IMG/VR virus record: IMGVR_UViG_3300046516_000900
Location: 1 to 28,279 of that record
From: a virus
Length of the DNA stretch: 28,279 nucleotides
Reading direction: 5' to 3' (one strand)
This document shows, one piece after another, positions 5,829 through 13,001 of the stretch; the stretch's first letter is position 1; the number at the start of each line of letters is the position of its first letter. The notes under the pieces are model-generated. The model searched no databases. It saw only the letters and a list, made by a program, of their open reading frames with translations, and was not told where the DNA came from. The position numbers were made by a program, and so were the translations under genes.

Positions 5829-6775
5829 TACTTCACCAACACTTTCTTGAGGTGGATGCACATTTCTTCAAAGTTCAGTTGCGGGATCGCAATGAACGCA
5901 TGACGATACATAGCTTGTGAGATCTGAACCAGAGCCAGGTCATACGCTTCCAAGGTATTGCATTGCGGAAATTCATGCGCGTGCTTGTAAAGCAGCTCAT
6001 ACACGTCATTGAATTGCTCGTTGGTAACTTCAATCTTTGCGAAATCACGCAGACCTTGGAGATCGCCAGCTTGAATGAAGTCGACGATTTTGAATTGATA
6101 ATCAGCGGTTGCTTGAGCCGAGCCAGCCGGTACGAGCTTACCTTCTTTCGTGTTTTCCTCGAGGCGATCGATAATCTTGCGGATGTCAGGATACGATTCA
6201 TCGATGTAGAAATTTAGGTTGACGAGAGCTTCGTCATCGATTTCGACTCCTTCAGAAAGAAGGATCTCGACCGTACGCATCATGATCGCTTCTTTGTCCG
6301 GAGCCTTGAAGAAATATTGACGCATCCGGGACTTGATTGCCGGCATGATCTTGTTCGCGTAGTTACAGGTTCCGATAAACCGGCAAGTGTCGGAATTCTG
6401 TTCGAGCACTTCGCGAAGTACAGCCTGTGAGTTCAATGAGAGGTAATCCATCTCCTGAAGGCTAACGATCTTGAACGGACTGGAGAACGCGAATGACTCG
6501 GCGAACGGAAGGACTGTGTTGCGAATGAATTCAACGCTGTTGTCATTCGATGCATTTACACGGAGAACGTCAGCGTCCTCGATGCCAAGCGACTTGATAA
6601 TGACTTCCGTGATTGCGGTCTTACCAGCGCCTTGGCTTCCCGAGAGGAGTAAGTGCGGCAGATTACCGGTTTGAATGATTTCACTCAGCTTTTGCTTGTG
6701 TTCCTCATTTTGAAAGATGTACTCATCGATCGTGTTCGGACGGTACTTTTCGGTCCACAGCTTTTTGATTGCCAT
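5828..6775 (-). CDS. 44: Clamp loader large subunit, gp44-like AAA+ ATPase
   Basis: ATPase of the DNA polymerase clamp loader, related to T4 gp44 and RFC small subunits. It starts with LWTEKYRP, a hallmark of the family. Walker A is GSQGAGKT (46-53), sensor 1 is FIGTCNY (133-139), and the arginine-finger motif is SRM (149-151; SRC in T4). Length 315 aa compares with 319 in T4. Oddity: the Walker B segment reads IVSLQEMD (103-110). The first acidic residue, normally Asp in DE, is Gln; the following catalytic Glu108 remains. It is the first gene of a four-gene unit behind its own promoter (6812-6840), and the gp62-like gene overlaps its stop. The ribosome binding site is weak. Confidence 0.93.
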   Translation of the reverse strand: MAIKKLWTEKYRPNTIDEYIFQNEEHKQKLSEIIQTGNLPHLLLSGSQGAGKTAITEVIIKSLGIEDADVLRVNASNDNSVEFIRNTVLPFAESFAFSSPFKIVSLQEMDYLSLNSQAVLREVLEQNSDTCRFIGTCNYANKIMPAIKSRMRQYFFKAPDKEAIMMRTVEILLSEGVEIDDEALVNLNFYIDESYPDIRKIIDRLEENTKEGKLVPAGSAQATADYQFKIVDFIQAGDLQGLRDFAKIEVTNEQFNDVYELLYKHAHEFPQCNTLEAYDLALVQISQAMYRHAFIAIPQLNFEEMCIHLKKVLVK

Positions 6776-6811
6776 ATTCTATGCCTATACTAGGTGAGTT
6801 AAGATTGTATG

Positions 6812-6840
6812 ATTATAACCATGACTTGAGCATGAGTATA
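6812..6840 (-). promoter_or_regulatory. Promoter TATACT-N17-TATAAT for the clamp loader unit
   Basis: TATACT (6840-6835), one mismatch from the TTTACT class, and TATAAT (6817-6812), 17 bases apart on the minus strand. Predicted start near 6805, about 30 bases before the gp44 ATG at 6775. Confidence 0.65.
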
Positions 6841-6852
6841 TTTTAGAGACAA

Positions 6853-6876
6853 CAAAGGTGGCCGAGGCCACCTTTG
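6853..6876 (-). terminator. Terminator hairpin after the large membrane protein gene
   Basis: An 11-bp perfect stem (CAAAGGTGGCC with GGCCACCTTTG) around a 2-base GA loop, lying between the stop at 6889 and the clamp loader promoter. No long T-run follows on the minus strand (TTGTCTC), so termination may be partial. Confidence 0.7.
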
Positions 6877-6888
6877 AAGGCTCGCTTG

Positions 6889-8361
6889 TTATTCGTATTG
6901 TGCGCGCTTGGTAGATGCGTCTTGCGCTTCAAAAATCTCTAGCTCCGGTGTGTCAGTCAACACAACTTTGCTCAGAATTTCTGGTGCTAGCTCAAATTCG
7001 CCAGATTCGATAGCGGTTTGAATAGCCTCTATCTCAGGAGATGGCTCCTCTGAAAATGGCTCAACGTTACTGGCGATCTCAACAGCTTCTTGAGCGGTAA
7101 TACCTAGATCTTTCGCAGCGGCTAGTTGAATTGCGTTCAATTGCTCTTCAGTAAGCTCAGGAATTTCATCTATCGGCTTCGTGTTCAACGGCGAGATGAA
7201 AACGTTGCCAACCGATCGCTGGCCATCAATCGCTAGCGGCCCAGTGTAGATAAGCTCTGGCTCTGGCTCTTTAACGACCGGTTCTTCAACTACTTGCAGT
7301 TGCGGAATGAAGATCGCTTTTGGTTCTTCGATCACCTTTGCGTCGATCACCGGTTTCGGCGGATGATCGACATGCACGTAGGTTTGTTCTTCCTTCTCGA
7401 TGACATCGGCTTTGTCATTTTGTTCAAGACTATCAGCAATCATTCGCTGGTTGTCATCTACGACGACGCTTGGCAAGCTAAACTCAGGTTCATCACGAGT
7501 CAACTTATCTATCCGCGGCTGATGTTTTTCGACCGGGTCATGATCTTCCGGAAACATTTCCATTCTTGGAACATATTTCGTCGGTGATTCCTCAGGAAGC
7601 TGAACCGGCTCAGCTATTTGCGCCGATTTAGCTGACTTTTCGCGACGATACTTATCTAATGAAAAGTTACCAGCGAGAATCAGCATGATAGCCAAAGGAT
7701 CGAACACGGAGATAATGACTAGGTTAATATACTTACTCGCCTGTTCCATTGACACACCAAACGCTTGTGAGATGTAAGCGATTGGTCCGATGTGAACTTG
7801 CTTGTCAATGTCAGATGTTTGAAGTTGAAGCTGAGAGTCCTTCAACTTATCGAGTTTATCCTGATCATCCTTCACACGAGCGTTAATGCGATCGTAATCT
7901 GGCTTGAACGAAGTTAGAAGTCGCTGACGATCTTTCACACGGTTGGCTGGAAGTTGTGCTACCTGAGCGTCCAAGTTCTTACGTTGGTCGGTCAGCTGAG
8001 AAATTTCGGCCGTGAGAGAATCGATTTGTGTCTTTGAAGCATCGAGCTTTAAGCTCAGTTCTTTGTTTGGCTGGACCGCTTTTTGGAAAGCATTCGACAA
8101 ATATCCGAATGCACCCGACGAGGTGATCGTCATCAAGACAATAACTGCCGCCAAGAAGTAGCCCTTCATGGCACCTTTTAGCTCGCTCCAATTTTTATAG
8201 AGGAACGAAACGGACGTCACTTTCGCGACGTCCAGAATGACAGCCATCACCAAAATGACCAAGTCTCCAGCGAAAAGCGACGACAGACCAATCACGGAGA
8301 TGTATGAGCCGATCGCTTCCATTAGGAGAGCGGTTGCAAAAATGATGAAGGTGAAGATCAT
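6889..8361 (-). CDS. Large membrane protein with coiled coil and acidic Pro-rich tail, 490 aa
   Basis: Hydrophobic segments predict transmembrane helices at about residues 2-24, 33-53, 67-88 and 216-236. Residues 95-195 form a long coiled coil (LKLDASKTQIDSLTAEISQL onwards) between the third and fourth helices. From about 255 to the end the protein is acidic, rich in Glu, Pro and Val (VVEEPVVKEPEPEL) and probably disordered. The layout, a coiled coil inserted into a membrane bundle, recalls DUF4407-type proteins, but I cannot confirm membership. Location in the host inner membrane is inferred; function unknown, perhaps tethering replication or remodelling the membrane. The start has AAGGAG seven bases upstream. 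It is the last gene of the unit that begins with dCMP deaminase. Confidence 0.82.
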   Translation of the reverse strand: MIFTFIIFATALLMEAIGSYISVIGLSSLFAGDLVILVMAVILDVAKVTSVSFLYKNWSELKGAMKGYFLAAVIVLMTITSSGAFGYLSNAFQKAVQPNKELSLKLDASKTQIDSLTAEISQLTDQRKNLDAQVAQLPANRVKDRQRLLTSFKPDYDRINARVKDDQDKLDKLKDSQLQLQTSDIDKQVHIGPIAYISQAFGVSMEQASKYINLVIISVFDPLAIMLILAGNFSLDKYRREKSAKSAQIAEPVQLPEESPTKYVPRMEMFPEDHDPVEKHQPRIDKLTRDEPEFSLPSVVVDDNQRMIADSLEQNDKADVIEKEEQTYVHVDHPPKPVIDAKVIEEPKAIFIPQLQVVEEPVVKEPEPELIYTGPLAIDGQRSVGNVFISPLNTKPIDEIPELTEEQLNAIQLAAAKDLGITAQEAVEIASNVEPFSEEPSPEIEAIQTAIESGEFELAPEILSKVVLTDTPELEIFEAQDASTKRAQYE

Positions 8362-8370
8362 TCGAGCTCC

Positions 8371-8682
8371 TTAGAAGTAGCTCTTGCGCGGCACATCCGA
8401 TGCACAAATTAGTTGATCTTCATCGGTCTTCCAATAGCGTTCATCACCCAGCTTAAACGCGGTGGTCCACATTCCAGGTTCAATGAGAACGTACTCGCCG
8501 ACCTTGACGTCTTTAACATCAGGGCCGATATGAGTAACTTTTCCCCATCGTGGAATGTCAGATTGAGCATTCGATGAGTGCGCAATGAGAATGCCAGCGG
8601 TCGTGCTGTTGGCAAACTTGGTGTTCGTAGTGTCATCTACGAACTGGAAGAATACATTATTCTCGAACGGTTGAACGTCCAT
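8371..8682 (-). CDS. 31: GroES-like co-chaperonin (gp31-type)
   Basis: A 103-aa protein with the layout of the 10-kDa co-chaperonin fold. Residues 1-14 form the first strand (DVQPFENNVFFQF). A flexible Thr/Ser-rich loop ending in AGILIAHS (about 20-36) fits the mobile loop, whose hydrophobic tripeptide (here ILI) binds GroEL. GKVTHIGPDVKDVKVGEYVLIE (47-68) matches the GroES pattern G-V-x-x-V-G and V-G-D-x-V. T4 gp31 replaces GroES so that host GroEL can fold the major capsid protein, and the same role is likely here. No identity to gp31 beyond the fold pattern is claimed. AGGAGAT lies upstream of the ATG. The membrane protein gene follows after 10 bases. Confidence 0.8.
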   Translation of the reverse strand: MDVQPFENNVFFQFVDDTTNTKFANSTTAGILIAHSSNAQSDIPRWGKVTHIGPDVKDVKVGEYVLIEPGMWTTAFKLGDERYWKTDEDQLICASDVPRKSYF

Positions 8683-8714
8683 CTTTACTATCTCCTATAG
8701 GATGAGTGGAAGCT

Positions 8715-9338
8715 TTAAGCCAGCTTAGCCTGAGCTTTGATGCGCTTGAGCTTTGAGTCGTAACCGCGAGCCCATGAGGTGAAGGATTTCTTAAGAGCCT
8801 TGAACTTATCAGTGAAGATCTTGAACAAGTCTTTAACGGCGGCTTCATCCAGCTGAACATCTTCCTTGACGTCTTTAATCGTCAATGCCGATGACTTTGG
8901 TTTGCCAAGTTCACCTGGAACAGTAAATTCCTTGATGAGCTCATCACCGCGCTCTTTCAGTTCAGGCACGAGTTCCATGAGCGCTTTGAAAGCCTTCTCA
9001 TAATCGACCTTATCATCGCCGCGTTTTGCAACTGCAGCTTTTGATAGTTGAATCGTAGCCGAAGCCGTTTCAATGATACGAGTGACGTAGATTTCTTCAG
9101 CGTCGAAGAGATCTTCAGCCTTCTCTTTCATTTCTGCATTGAGTTCGCCGCGTTTTGCGCCGAGGGTTTCGATTTGCTTCTCGATCTCGACGTACTCTTT
9201 GATCAGCTTGGTGAATTGGCCAGATTCGTTACCCGACAATGCGACGGTAACTTTATCCAGCTTATCCTTTACTTTCTTCTCTTGATAGACGAGGTCTTGG
9301 CGACGGGCTTCGGCCAAGTAATGTTCCAGTTCTTTCAT
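8715..9338 (-). CDS. Coiled-coil protein, 207 aa
   Basis: An almost entirely helical, charged protein. Residues 1-85 show long heptad-like runs (EKKVKDKLDKVTVAL, EYVEIEKQIETLGAKRGELN), and a second helical region ends in a basic tail (ALKKSFTSWARGYDSKLKRI). It has no catalytic motif and no membrane segment. Function is unknown; its neighbours are the GroES-like protein and a 115-aa Ala-rich protein. The start overlaps closely with the previous stop (TAATCATG), indicating translational coupling, although the ribosome binding site (GCAGAG) is weak. The Lys/Glu-rich make-up suggests a structural or scaffolding role, but this is speculation. Confidence 0.75.
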   Translation of the reverse strand: MKELEHYLAEARRQDLVYQEKKVKDKLDKVTVALSGNESGQFTKLIKEYVEIEKQIETLGAKRGELNAEMKEKAEDLFDAEEIYVTRIIETASATIQLSKAAVAKRGDDKVDYEKAFKALMELVPELKERGDELIKEFTVPGELGKPKSSALTIKDVKEDVQLDEAAVKDLFKIFTDKFKALKKSFTSWARGYDSKLKRIKAQAKLA

Positions 9339-9340
9339 GA

Positions 9341-9688
9341 TTACTCTGCTTGAGGTTTCTTGCTCTTCTTCGTTGCAAGTTCAGCTGCGGCTTCGGCATC
9401 AATCAATGATGATTCCAAAGCTTCCTGAATTTCGGCTGGCGACGTTGGCGCAGCTGCTTGAAGATTTGCTAGTCGTTGTGCTTCTGCTGCAGCGTATGCG
9501 GCTACTGCTGCATCAGCTTCTGCTTGAGCGCTTTCGCGGACCGATTTAGCCTTCGATTCTTTCGAGTCGATGAACTGCTTACGGCGTGCTACTTCAATGT
9601 TCATTGGTGCTTGCGCGAGTTGCTGTTTGATCAAAATTGCATCAAAATCAACAAGCTCGCCACGAGCCGTGCGAACGATTCTTGGCAT
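9341..9688 (-). CDS. Ala/Glu-rich hypothetical protein, 115 aa
   Basis: The N-terminal 40 residues (PRIVRTARGELVDFDAILIK and QQLAQAPMNIEVARRK) look ordered and strongly phage-like; I have an impression of similar N-termini in other large phages but cannot name the family. From residue 45 the protein is a long Ala/Glu/Gln-rich helix (AQAEADAAVAAYAAAEAQRL), ending in a Lys-rich tail (ATKKSKKPQAE). The gene has a strong ribosome binding site (AGGAG, seven bases before the ATG) placed immediately after the stop of the DnaE-like N-half gene. Function unknown. Confidence 0.75.
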   Translation of the reverse strand: MPRIVRTARGELVDFDAILIKQQLAQAPMNIEVARRKQFIDSKESKAKSVRESAQAEADAAVAAYAAAEAQRLANLQAAAPTSPAEIQEALESSLIDAEAAAELATKKSKKPQAE

Positions 9689-9711
9689 TTTCTTTCTCCT
9701 AGGAGGATATG

Positions 9712-10242
9712 TTAATCTAGTCGTATGAAGTCTGTTATTGCGATGTCATACAAAACCGGATCCACATCATGCAAACCTAGAAGATAGAGCAGATAGCTTG
9801 AGCACGAACTACCACGACCGACACCCCAAACTACATTTTGCCGCTTGAATTCATCAAGCACATAGATCAGAGTACGGAGAACTGGATAGAGATTTAGCGT
9901 ACTGAAGAGATTGATCTCCAGCTCAAATCTTGCTAACCGCTGTTCGTACAAAGCGTCTTGTTCTACTTTCTCGATGAGGCCGATTAAGTATTCATCAACG
10001 TCTAAGTATTTATAGCTGTCAGGAAGGTTCCAGCTGGGAGGGAAGAGATCTGGAGCAAGATCAGTTTTGACACCGATCTTGGCTTCGGAAAACATGTTGA
10101 ACTGCTTAAGCTCCGGAGTCATGTGAGTAACTGCCAGCTTGCTGATAGGCAGTCCTTTTACAATCATCGATTGGAGCTTGTCTGGTTCGACGACGCTTAC
10201 GCCATCGAACCAGAGAACACGATCAGACAGTTGTATGTTCAC
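9712..10242 (-). CDS. DNA polymerase III alpha (DnaE)-like palm, N-terminal half
   Basis: Residues 99-166 align with the linker and start of the palm of E. coli DnaE: YEQRLARFELEINLF to YDERLETELQVINQM, then DEFKRQNVVWGVGRGSSCSS (130-149) to the GVPVGPGRGSGAGS nucleotide-binding loop, and YLLYLLGLHDVDPVLYD (150-166) to LVAYALKITDLDPLEFD. The protein ends 10 residues later, at FIRLD, which is just where DnaE continues into PDFDVDF. That next segment is encoded as a separate gene at 3276-3857. The PHP domain is absent; residues 1-80 probably cover the end of the PHP-palm linker. Start is GTG, overlapping the upstream gene by 20 bases. No intein motif appears at the C-terminus. Active only with its partner, if at all. 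Confidence 0.82.
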   Translation of the reverse strand: MNIQLSDRVLWFDGVSVVEPDKLQSMIVKGLPISKLAVTHMTPELKQFNMFSEAKIGVKTDLAPDLFPPSWNLPDSYKYLDVDEYLIGLIEKVEQDALYEQRLARFELEINLFSTLNLYPVLRTLIYVLDEFKRQNVVWGVGRGSSCSSYLLYLLGLHDVDPVLYDIAITDFIRLD

Positions 10243-10483
10243 CCGTCTTAGCCTCGTATTCGGCGATCTCGGCGCGCAGCGCGTGAGCTGCGAGTTTCGC
10301 TTCGATCGTACGCGGGATTGAATCGAGCTTCGGATCAGCGTAGAATGAAATGTCCCAGCGACCGGTGCGCGTGAACTTTACGTATGCGGCACGGTGCTCC
10401 TTGTTGGACGGATCAAAGTGCAAGCGGTTCGCGCGTTGCAGGCTACCTGCGAAGACAAACGATGCGTGATCGATGCTGCTCAT
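10223..10483 (-). CDS. Hypothetical protein, 86 aa
   Basis: Not recognised. A small, probably mixed alpha/beta protein with several aromatic and basic residues (RTGRWDISFYADPKL) and a helical C-terminus (AKLAAHALRAEIAEYEAK). I start at the second of two close ATGs (MSSIDH, 10483), because AAGGAG lies seven bases before it and only two bases before the first one at 10489. It sits between dCMP deaminase and the DnaE-like N-half gene and overlaps the latter by 20 bases, so it belongs to the same unit. Confidence 0.7.
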   Translation of the reverse strand: MSSIDHASFVFAGSLQRANRLHFDPSNKEHRAAYVKFTRTGRWDISFYADPKLDSIPRTIEAKLAAHALRAEIAEYEAKTGEHTTV

Positions 10484-10485
10484 AG

Positions 10486-10923
10486 TCATTCTCCTTTGAG
10501 ATGATCAACTATAATTCCGGCCCGGACGAGTAATTCGACCCCGGTGGTATCACGATATTGTCTACGATAAACGACACGAACAATCTTCGCTTGGATGATT
10601 AGTTTCGCACACTGTTCACATGGCGAGTCCGTCACGTACATCGTAGCACCATCGCTATTACCACTACCGCAAGCGAGCTTCATTAAAGCGTTGCTTTCGG
10701 CATGAAGGCCAATGGGATTTGTCTTAAGCCCACCAGCTCCATCATCAAGTTCGAGTTCTTCATGCGGAAACCCTGACGGCATACCGTTGTATCCGTCTGA
10801 AATGATGCGCTTGTCTTTAACAACAATTGCACCAACTTGGAGACGAGTGGCATATGAACGTTTGGCCCAGACTTCAGCCATCTGCATATATGCTTCATCA
10901 AGTTCAATTCGTTTATATTCCAT
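10486..10923 (-). CDS. cd: Deoxycytidylate (dCMP) deaminase
   Basis: Converts dCMP to dUMP, feeding thymidylate or a modified-pyrimidine pathway. Zinc-site motifs are HAE (74-76) with the proton-shuttling Glu76, and PCEQC (101-105) with Cys102 and Cys105. RLQVGAIVV (27-35) and GYNGMPSGF (44-52) are hallmarks of phage and bacterial dCMP deaminases. Length 145 aa is somewhat short against about 190 for T4 Cd. It is the first gene of a seven-gene unit. The -10 box TAGAAT ends six bases before the ATG, so the mRNA is probably leaderless or nearly so; no Shine-Dalgarno sequence is seen beyond a weak TGGA. Confidence 0.94.
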   Translation of the reverse strand: MEYKRIELDEAYMQMAEVWAKRSYATRLQVGAIVVKDKRIISDGYNGMPSGFPHEELELDDGAGGLKTNPIGLHAESNALMKLACGSGNSDGATMYVTDSPCEQCAKLIIQAKIVRVVYRRQYRDTTGVELLVRAGIIVDHLKGE

Positions 10924-10929
10924 TCCATA

Positions 10930-10958
10930 ATTCTAATACATCATGGAACGGAGGTAAA
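10930..10958 (-). promoter_or_regulatory. Promoter TTTACC-N17-TAGAAT for dCMP deaminase
   Basis: TTTACC (10958-10953) and TAGAAT (10935-10930), 17 bases apart on the minus strand. Only six bases separate the -10 box from the ATG at 10923, so the start of transcription should coincide with the start codon. Confidence 0.58.
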
Positions 10959-10960
10959 TT

Positions 10961-11260
10961 TTAGAGCACCGTCGCAAACAGCTGCGCGATGACTTCGGGC
11001 TCAGCCTTATCGAACAACATTTTCTGGTTGGTTTCGATCAGTGAGCCGTCTTCAGCTTCGTAATACCACGTGCCGGCTGGCCAACGCATGCTAAATTTGC
11101 CGCACGGATTTCCTTCTGCGTCTTTGCAGTTGCCTGAAGAGTCGATGCTCATCAGGAGATCATTGTTCAACTTTCGATAGAACGCGGTGTCGGTACCCAG
11201 GTCCATCTGCTGTTGGAAGCGTTTGTCATTGACACGGAGGGTCGTTGCGAAAAGTGACAT
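10961..11260 (-). CDS. Hypothetical protein, 99 aa
   Basis: Not recognised. It looks like a compact beta-rich domain, with WPAGTWYYEAEDGSLIE in the middle and a possible Cys pair (GNCKDAEGNPCG). I start at MSLFATTLRV (11260) rather than eight codons upstream because AAGGAT precedes it at good spacing and the ATG then falls just after the stop of the AlkB-like gene. It is the last gene of the unit from the promoter at 13002-13030; its end abuts the dCMP deaminase promoter with no clear terminator. Confidence 0.7.
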   Translation of the reverse strand: MSLFATTLRVNDKRFQQQMDLGTDTAFYRKLNNDLLMSIDSSGNCKDAEGNPCGKFSMRWPAGTWYYEAEDGSLIETNQKMLFDKAEPEVIAQLFATVL

Positions 11261-11264
11261 TATG

Positions 11265-11840
11265 TTATCCTTTATTGTATCCACGGAAGGTCAAGCTGAT
11301 TCTCTCACCGCACATGAAGCTCGCCTTTGGGATGCGGTGCATGTGCGTGTCTTGCATCCCAGGGTGCATCACGGCGATACTGCCATGCCCCAGGTTGAGA
11401 ACGGTTTTGTCACTCAGATCGCCGATCGGAGCGAACCAGATGTCACGAGCGACCCCGAATGAGACGATGACAATCGGTCGTCCATCGTCCATCTCTGGCG
11501 AGTTGTCTGAGTGCCAACCCAGATGGTCGGATTGGTCTTTGTAGTAGTTGAGGAAAACTACCTCAAACTGTGAGCCGATGAGAGTTTCGACCATACCGCG
11601 AATGCGAAGCATTGCGCCGGTCCACGGTTGTGGTTGGTATGTGCGCGCGAAGTCCTTGGCACCGTAGGTGTACGGCTCATTGAAATCATTCGCGTAGTAC
11701 TCGGAACGCGGAGTCTTATCGATGCGAACCCAATCGAGTGTGGACTTCAGCGTTTCAAAATATTGATCACTTTTGGGGATGCAGCCAGGATAGTAAGTCA
11801 CCGGTATGCAGTCCAGCTCACGCTTGTGGAATATTGTCAT
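11265..11840 (-). CDS. AlkB-like 2-oxoglutarate/Fe(II) dioxygenase
   Basis: Carries the AlkB signature: LNYYKDQSDHLGWHSD (97-112) with iron ligands His110 and Asp112, the third ligand His168 (MHRIP), and Arg180 and Arg186 in GERISLTFR, the RxxxxxR pair that holds 2-oxoglutarate and substrate. AlkB proteins remove alkyl lesions from DNA or RNA bases by oxidation. In this phage it could repair damage, or oxidise a base as part of DNA modification; the sequence does not decide. Length is 191 aa; I start at MTIFHKREL because GGAGAAG lies just before it, rejecting a start 43 codons upstream within the AAA+ gene. It follows the 360-aa ATPase after about 40 bases. Confidence 0.9.
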   Translation of the reverse strand: MTIFHKRELDCIPVTYYPGCIPKSDQYFETLKSTLDWVRIDKTPRSEYYANDFNEPYTYGAKDFARTYQPQPWTGAMLRIRGMVETLIGSQFEVVFLNYYKDQSDHLGWHSDNSPEMDDGRPIVIVSFGVARDIWFAPIGDLSDKTVLNLGHGSIAVMHPGMQDTHMHRIPKASFMCGERISLTFRGYNKG

Positions 11841-11881
11841 TTTCTTCTCCAGAGATGGGAGGCCGGAGCCTCCCTCCTTGC

Positions 11882-12964
11882 TTAGTGGCTGTCGAGCAGC
11901 GAGAACAGTGCGAGGCGCTTCCAATCCGAGACGGACGGATCCTTGCGGATCGAGATGATGTTCATCCATGACCGGAAGTTGATGTTCGACGTCAGATCTT
12001 TGTATTCGTCGAGCAGATTGAGCGCATCGAGCTTCAAGTCATTTTCTACGCCCGGCATCACATCCGCAATGACGTGGCGCATGCGTTCGATACGCTGTGC
12101 GTTTGTCATCGAAACATCCACCTTGTGGCAGCGGGTGCGAACTGCTTCATCAACCTTCCTAATGTTCATGTTCGAGATGAAGATGATCGAACCGGTGAAC
12201 AAGAAAGATGATGGAGCAGAAGAGCGATTTACAGCCGCTGACGAGGTATTCCAGGTGACCCAGCGCTCCTCGTACGTATCAAGTGCTGCTTTAAGCATGA
12301 GCGATGCCGTGCCGTCCTTGAGAACAGAATCGCAATCATCAAAAATGATGATTTTGTCACGGTATGTATAGAGGAATTCATACATACCGGCGGCCGACGT
12401 GTAACCTTTCATCACGACGTAATCACCCGGCTCGAACCGTTCCATCAGAGCGGTGTCGCGAGTATCGAATCGAGCTTCACTGCCTTCTTCCTCTTCCTCA
12501 TCATCGCCGTCTGCGAGAGCAACTTCAGCAATTTTTGCGGCGACCGGCTTCGGAGCTTTTTTCGTGTCGATCTTGCCTGCAGCAGCAAGTTCGCCGAGCA
12601 CCGTGTGGGTCTTACCGACACCACCTTCACCGGTGATCAGAATCGACCGAGCATTCTTGTTGATGACCATCTTGATGAGGTCAGCCAACATTTCGAAGCG
12701 CTCGTTGATGGTGAAAGTCGGACGCTGTGCGACGATGATCGGGCCGACATCATCAGTGGCGAGTTCGATCGAAGGTCCATCCGCTGGCTTGCGGGAGACG
12801 ATTTCCACCTTGGTGATATTGTGCATCCGGACTTTTTGGTTCGCTTGGTCACGAACGAGATATTCCAGATAGTCCAACTTCCCGGACTTGACGAGCGTCT
12901 TGCCGTTGAAGTTGAGGTGGTACTTTTGGGATTCTTCATGCCAGAGAATTTGAGCAGCCAGCAT
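11882..12964 (-). CDS. AAA+ ATPase with acidic insert, 360 aa
   Basis: Walker A is GEGGVGKT (112-119), Walker B IIIFDDCD (205-212), sensor 1 IIFISNM (around 267-273), and AVRTRCHK looks like the arginine-finger region. Between the Walker motifs there is a linker with a run of acidic residues (DGDDEEEEEGSE, 152-163). The N-terminal 85 residues form a small separate domain (NGKTLVKSGKLDYLEYL, VEIVSRKPADG). Similar P-loop ATPases are common hypothetical proteins in T4-like phages; a relation to T4 NrdC.10 is possible but unchecked. Role unknown: perhaps remodelling DNA or protein complexes. It is first in the unit with the AlkB-like gene, behind a strong promoter at 13002-13030; CTGGAG precedes the ATG. 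Confidence 0.85.
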   Translation of the reverse strand: MLAAQILWHEESQKYHLNFNGKTLVKSGKLDYLEYLVRDQANQKVRMHNITKVEIVSRKPADGPSIELATDDVGPIIVAQRPTFTINERFEMLADLIKMVINKNARSILITGEGGVGKTHTVLGELAAAGKIDTKKAPKPVAAKIAEVALADGDDEEEEEGSEARFDTRDTALMERFEPGDYVVMKGYTSAAGMYEFLYTYRDKIIIFDDCDSVLKDGTASLMLKAALDTYEERWVTWNTSSAAVNRSSAPSSFLFTGSIIFISNMNIRKVDEAVRTRCHKVDVSMTNAQRIERMRHVIADVMPGVENDLKLDALNLLDEYKDLTSNINFRSWMNIISIRKDPSVSDWKRLALFSLLDSH

Positions 12965-13001
12965 TTTTACTCCAGGGGTGGTAATGATTTACGATAGAAT
13001 A

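Noticed and set aside
7979-8191. 70-aa minus-strand frame inside the membrane protein gene
   Set aside because: Alternative frame of a gene with clear membrane helices and coiled coil; no start signal of its own.
9712-9720. Split intein or intron joining the two DnaE-like halves
   Set aside because: The N-half ends at FIRLD with a stop and no intein start residue or motif; the C-half begins with MDIDID and has no intein C-terminal His-Asn. No group I or II core was recognisable at either edge, and each half has its own start and stop.
11841-11969. N-terminal extension of the AlkB-like protein
   Set aside because: The 43 extra codons overlap the ATPase gene, look like reverse-frame sequence and precede a well-placed GGAGAAG and ATG.
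12453-12872. Plus-strand gene of about 139 aa
   Set aside because: It lies wholly antisense to the AAA+ ATPase gene, is Ser-rich in the way of a reverse reading of Glu/Asp/Ala codons, and has no promoter or ribosome binding site. The same applies to other antisense frames such as 1070-1489, 15537-15893 and 19791-20177.
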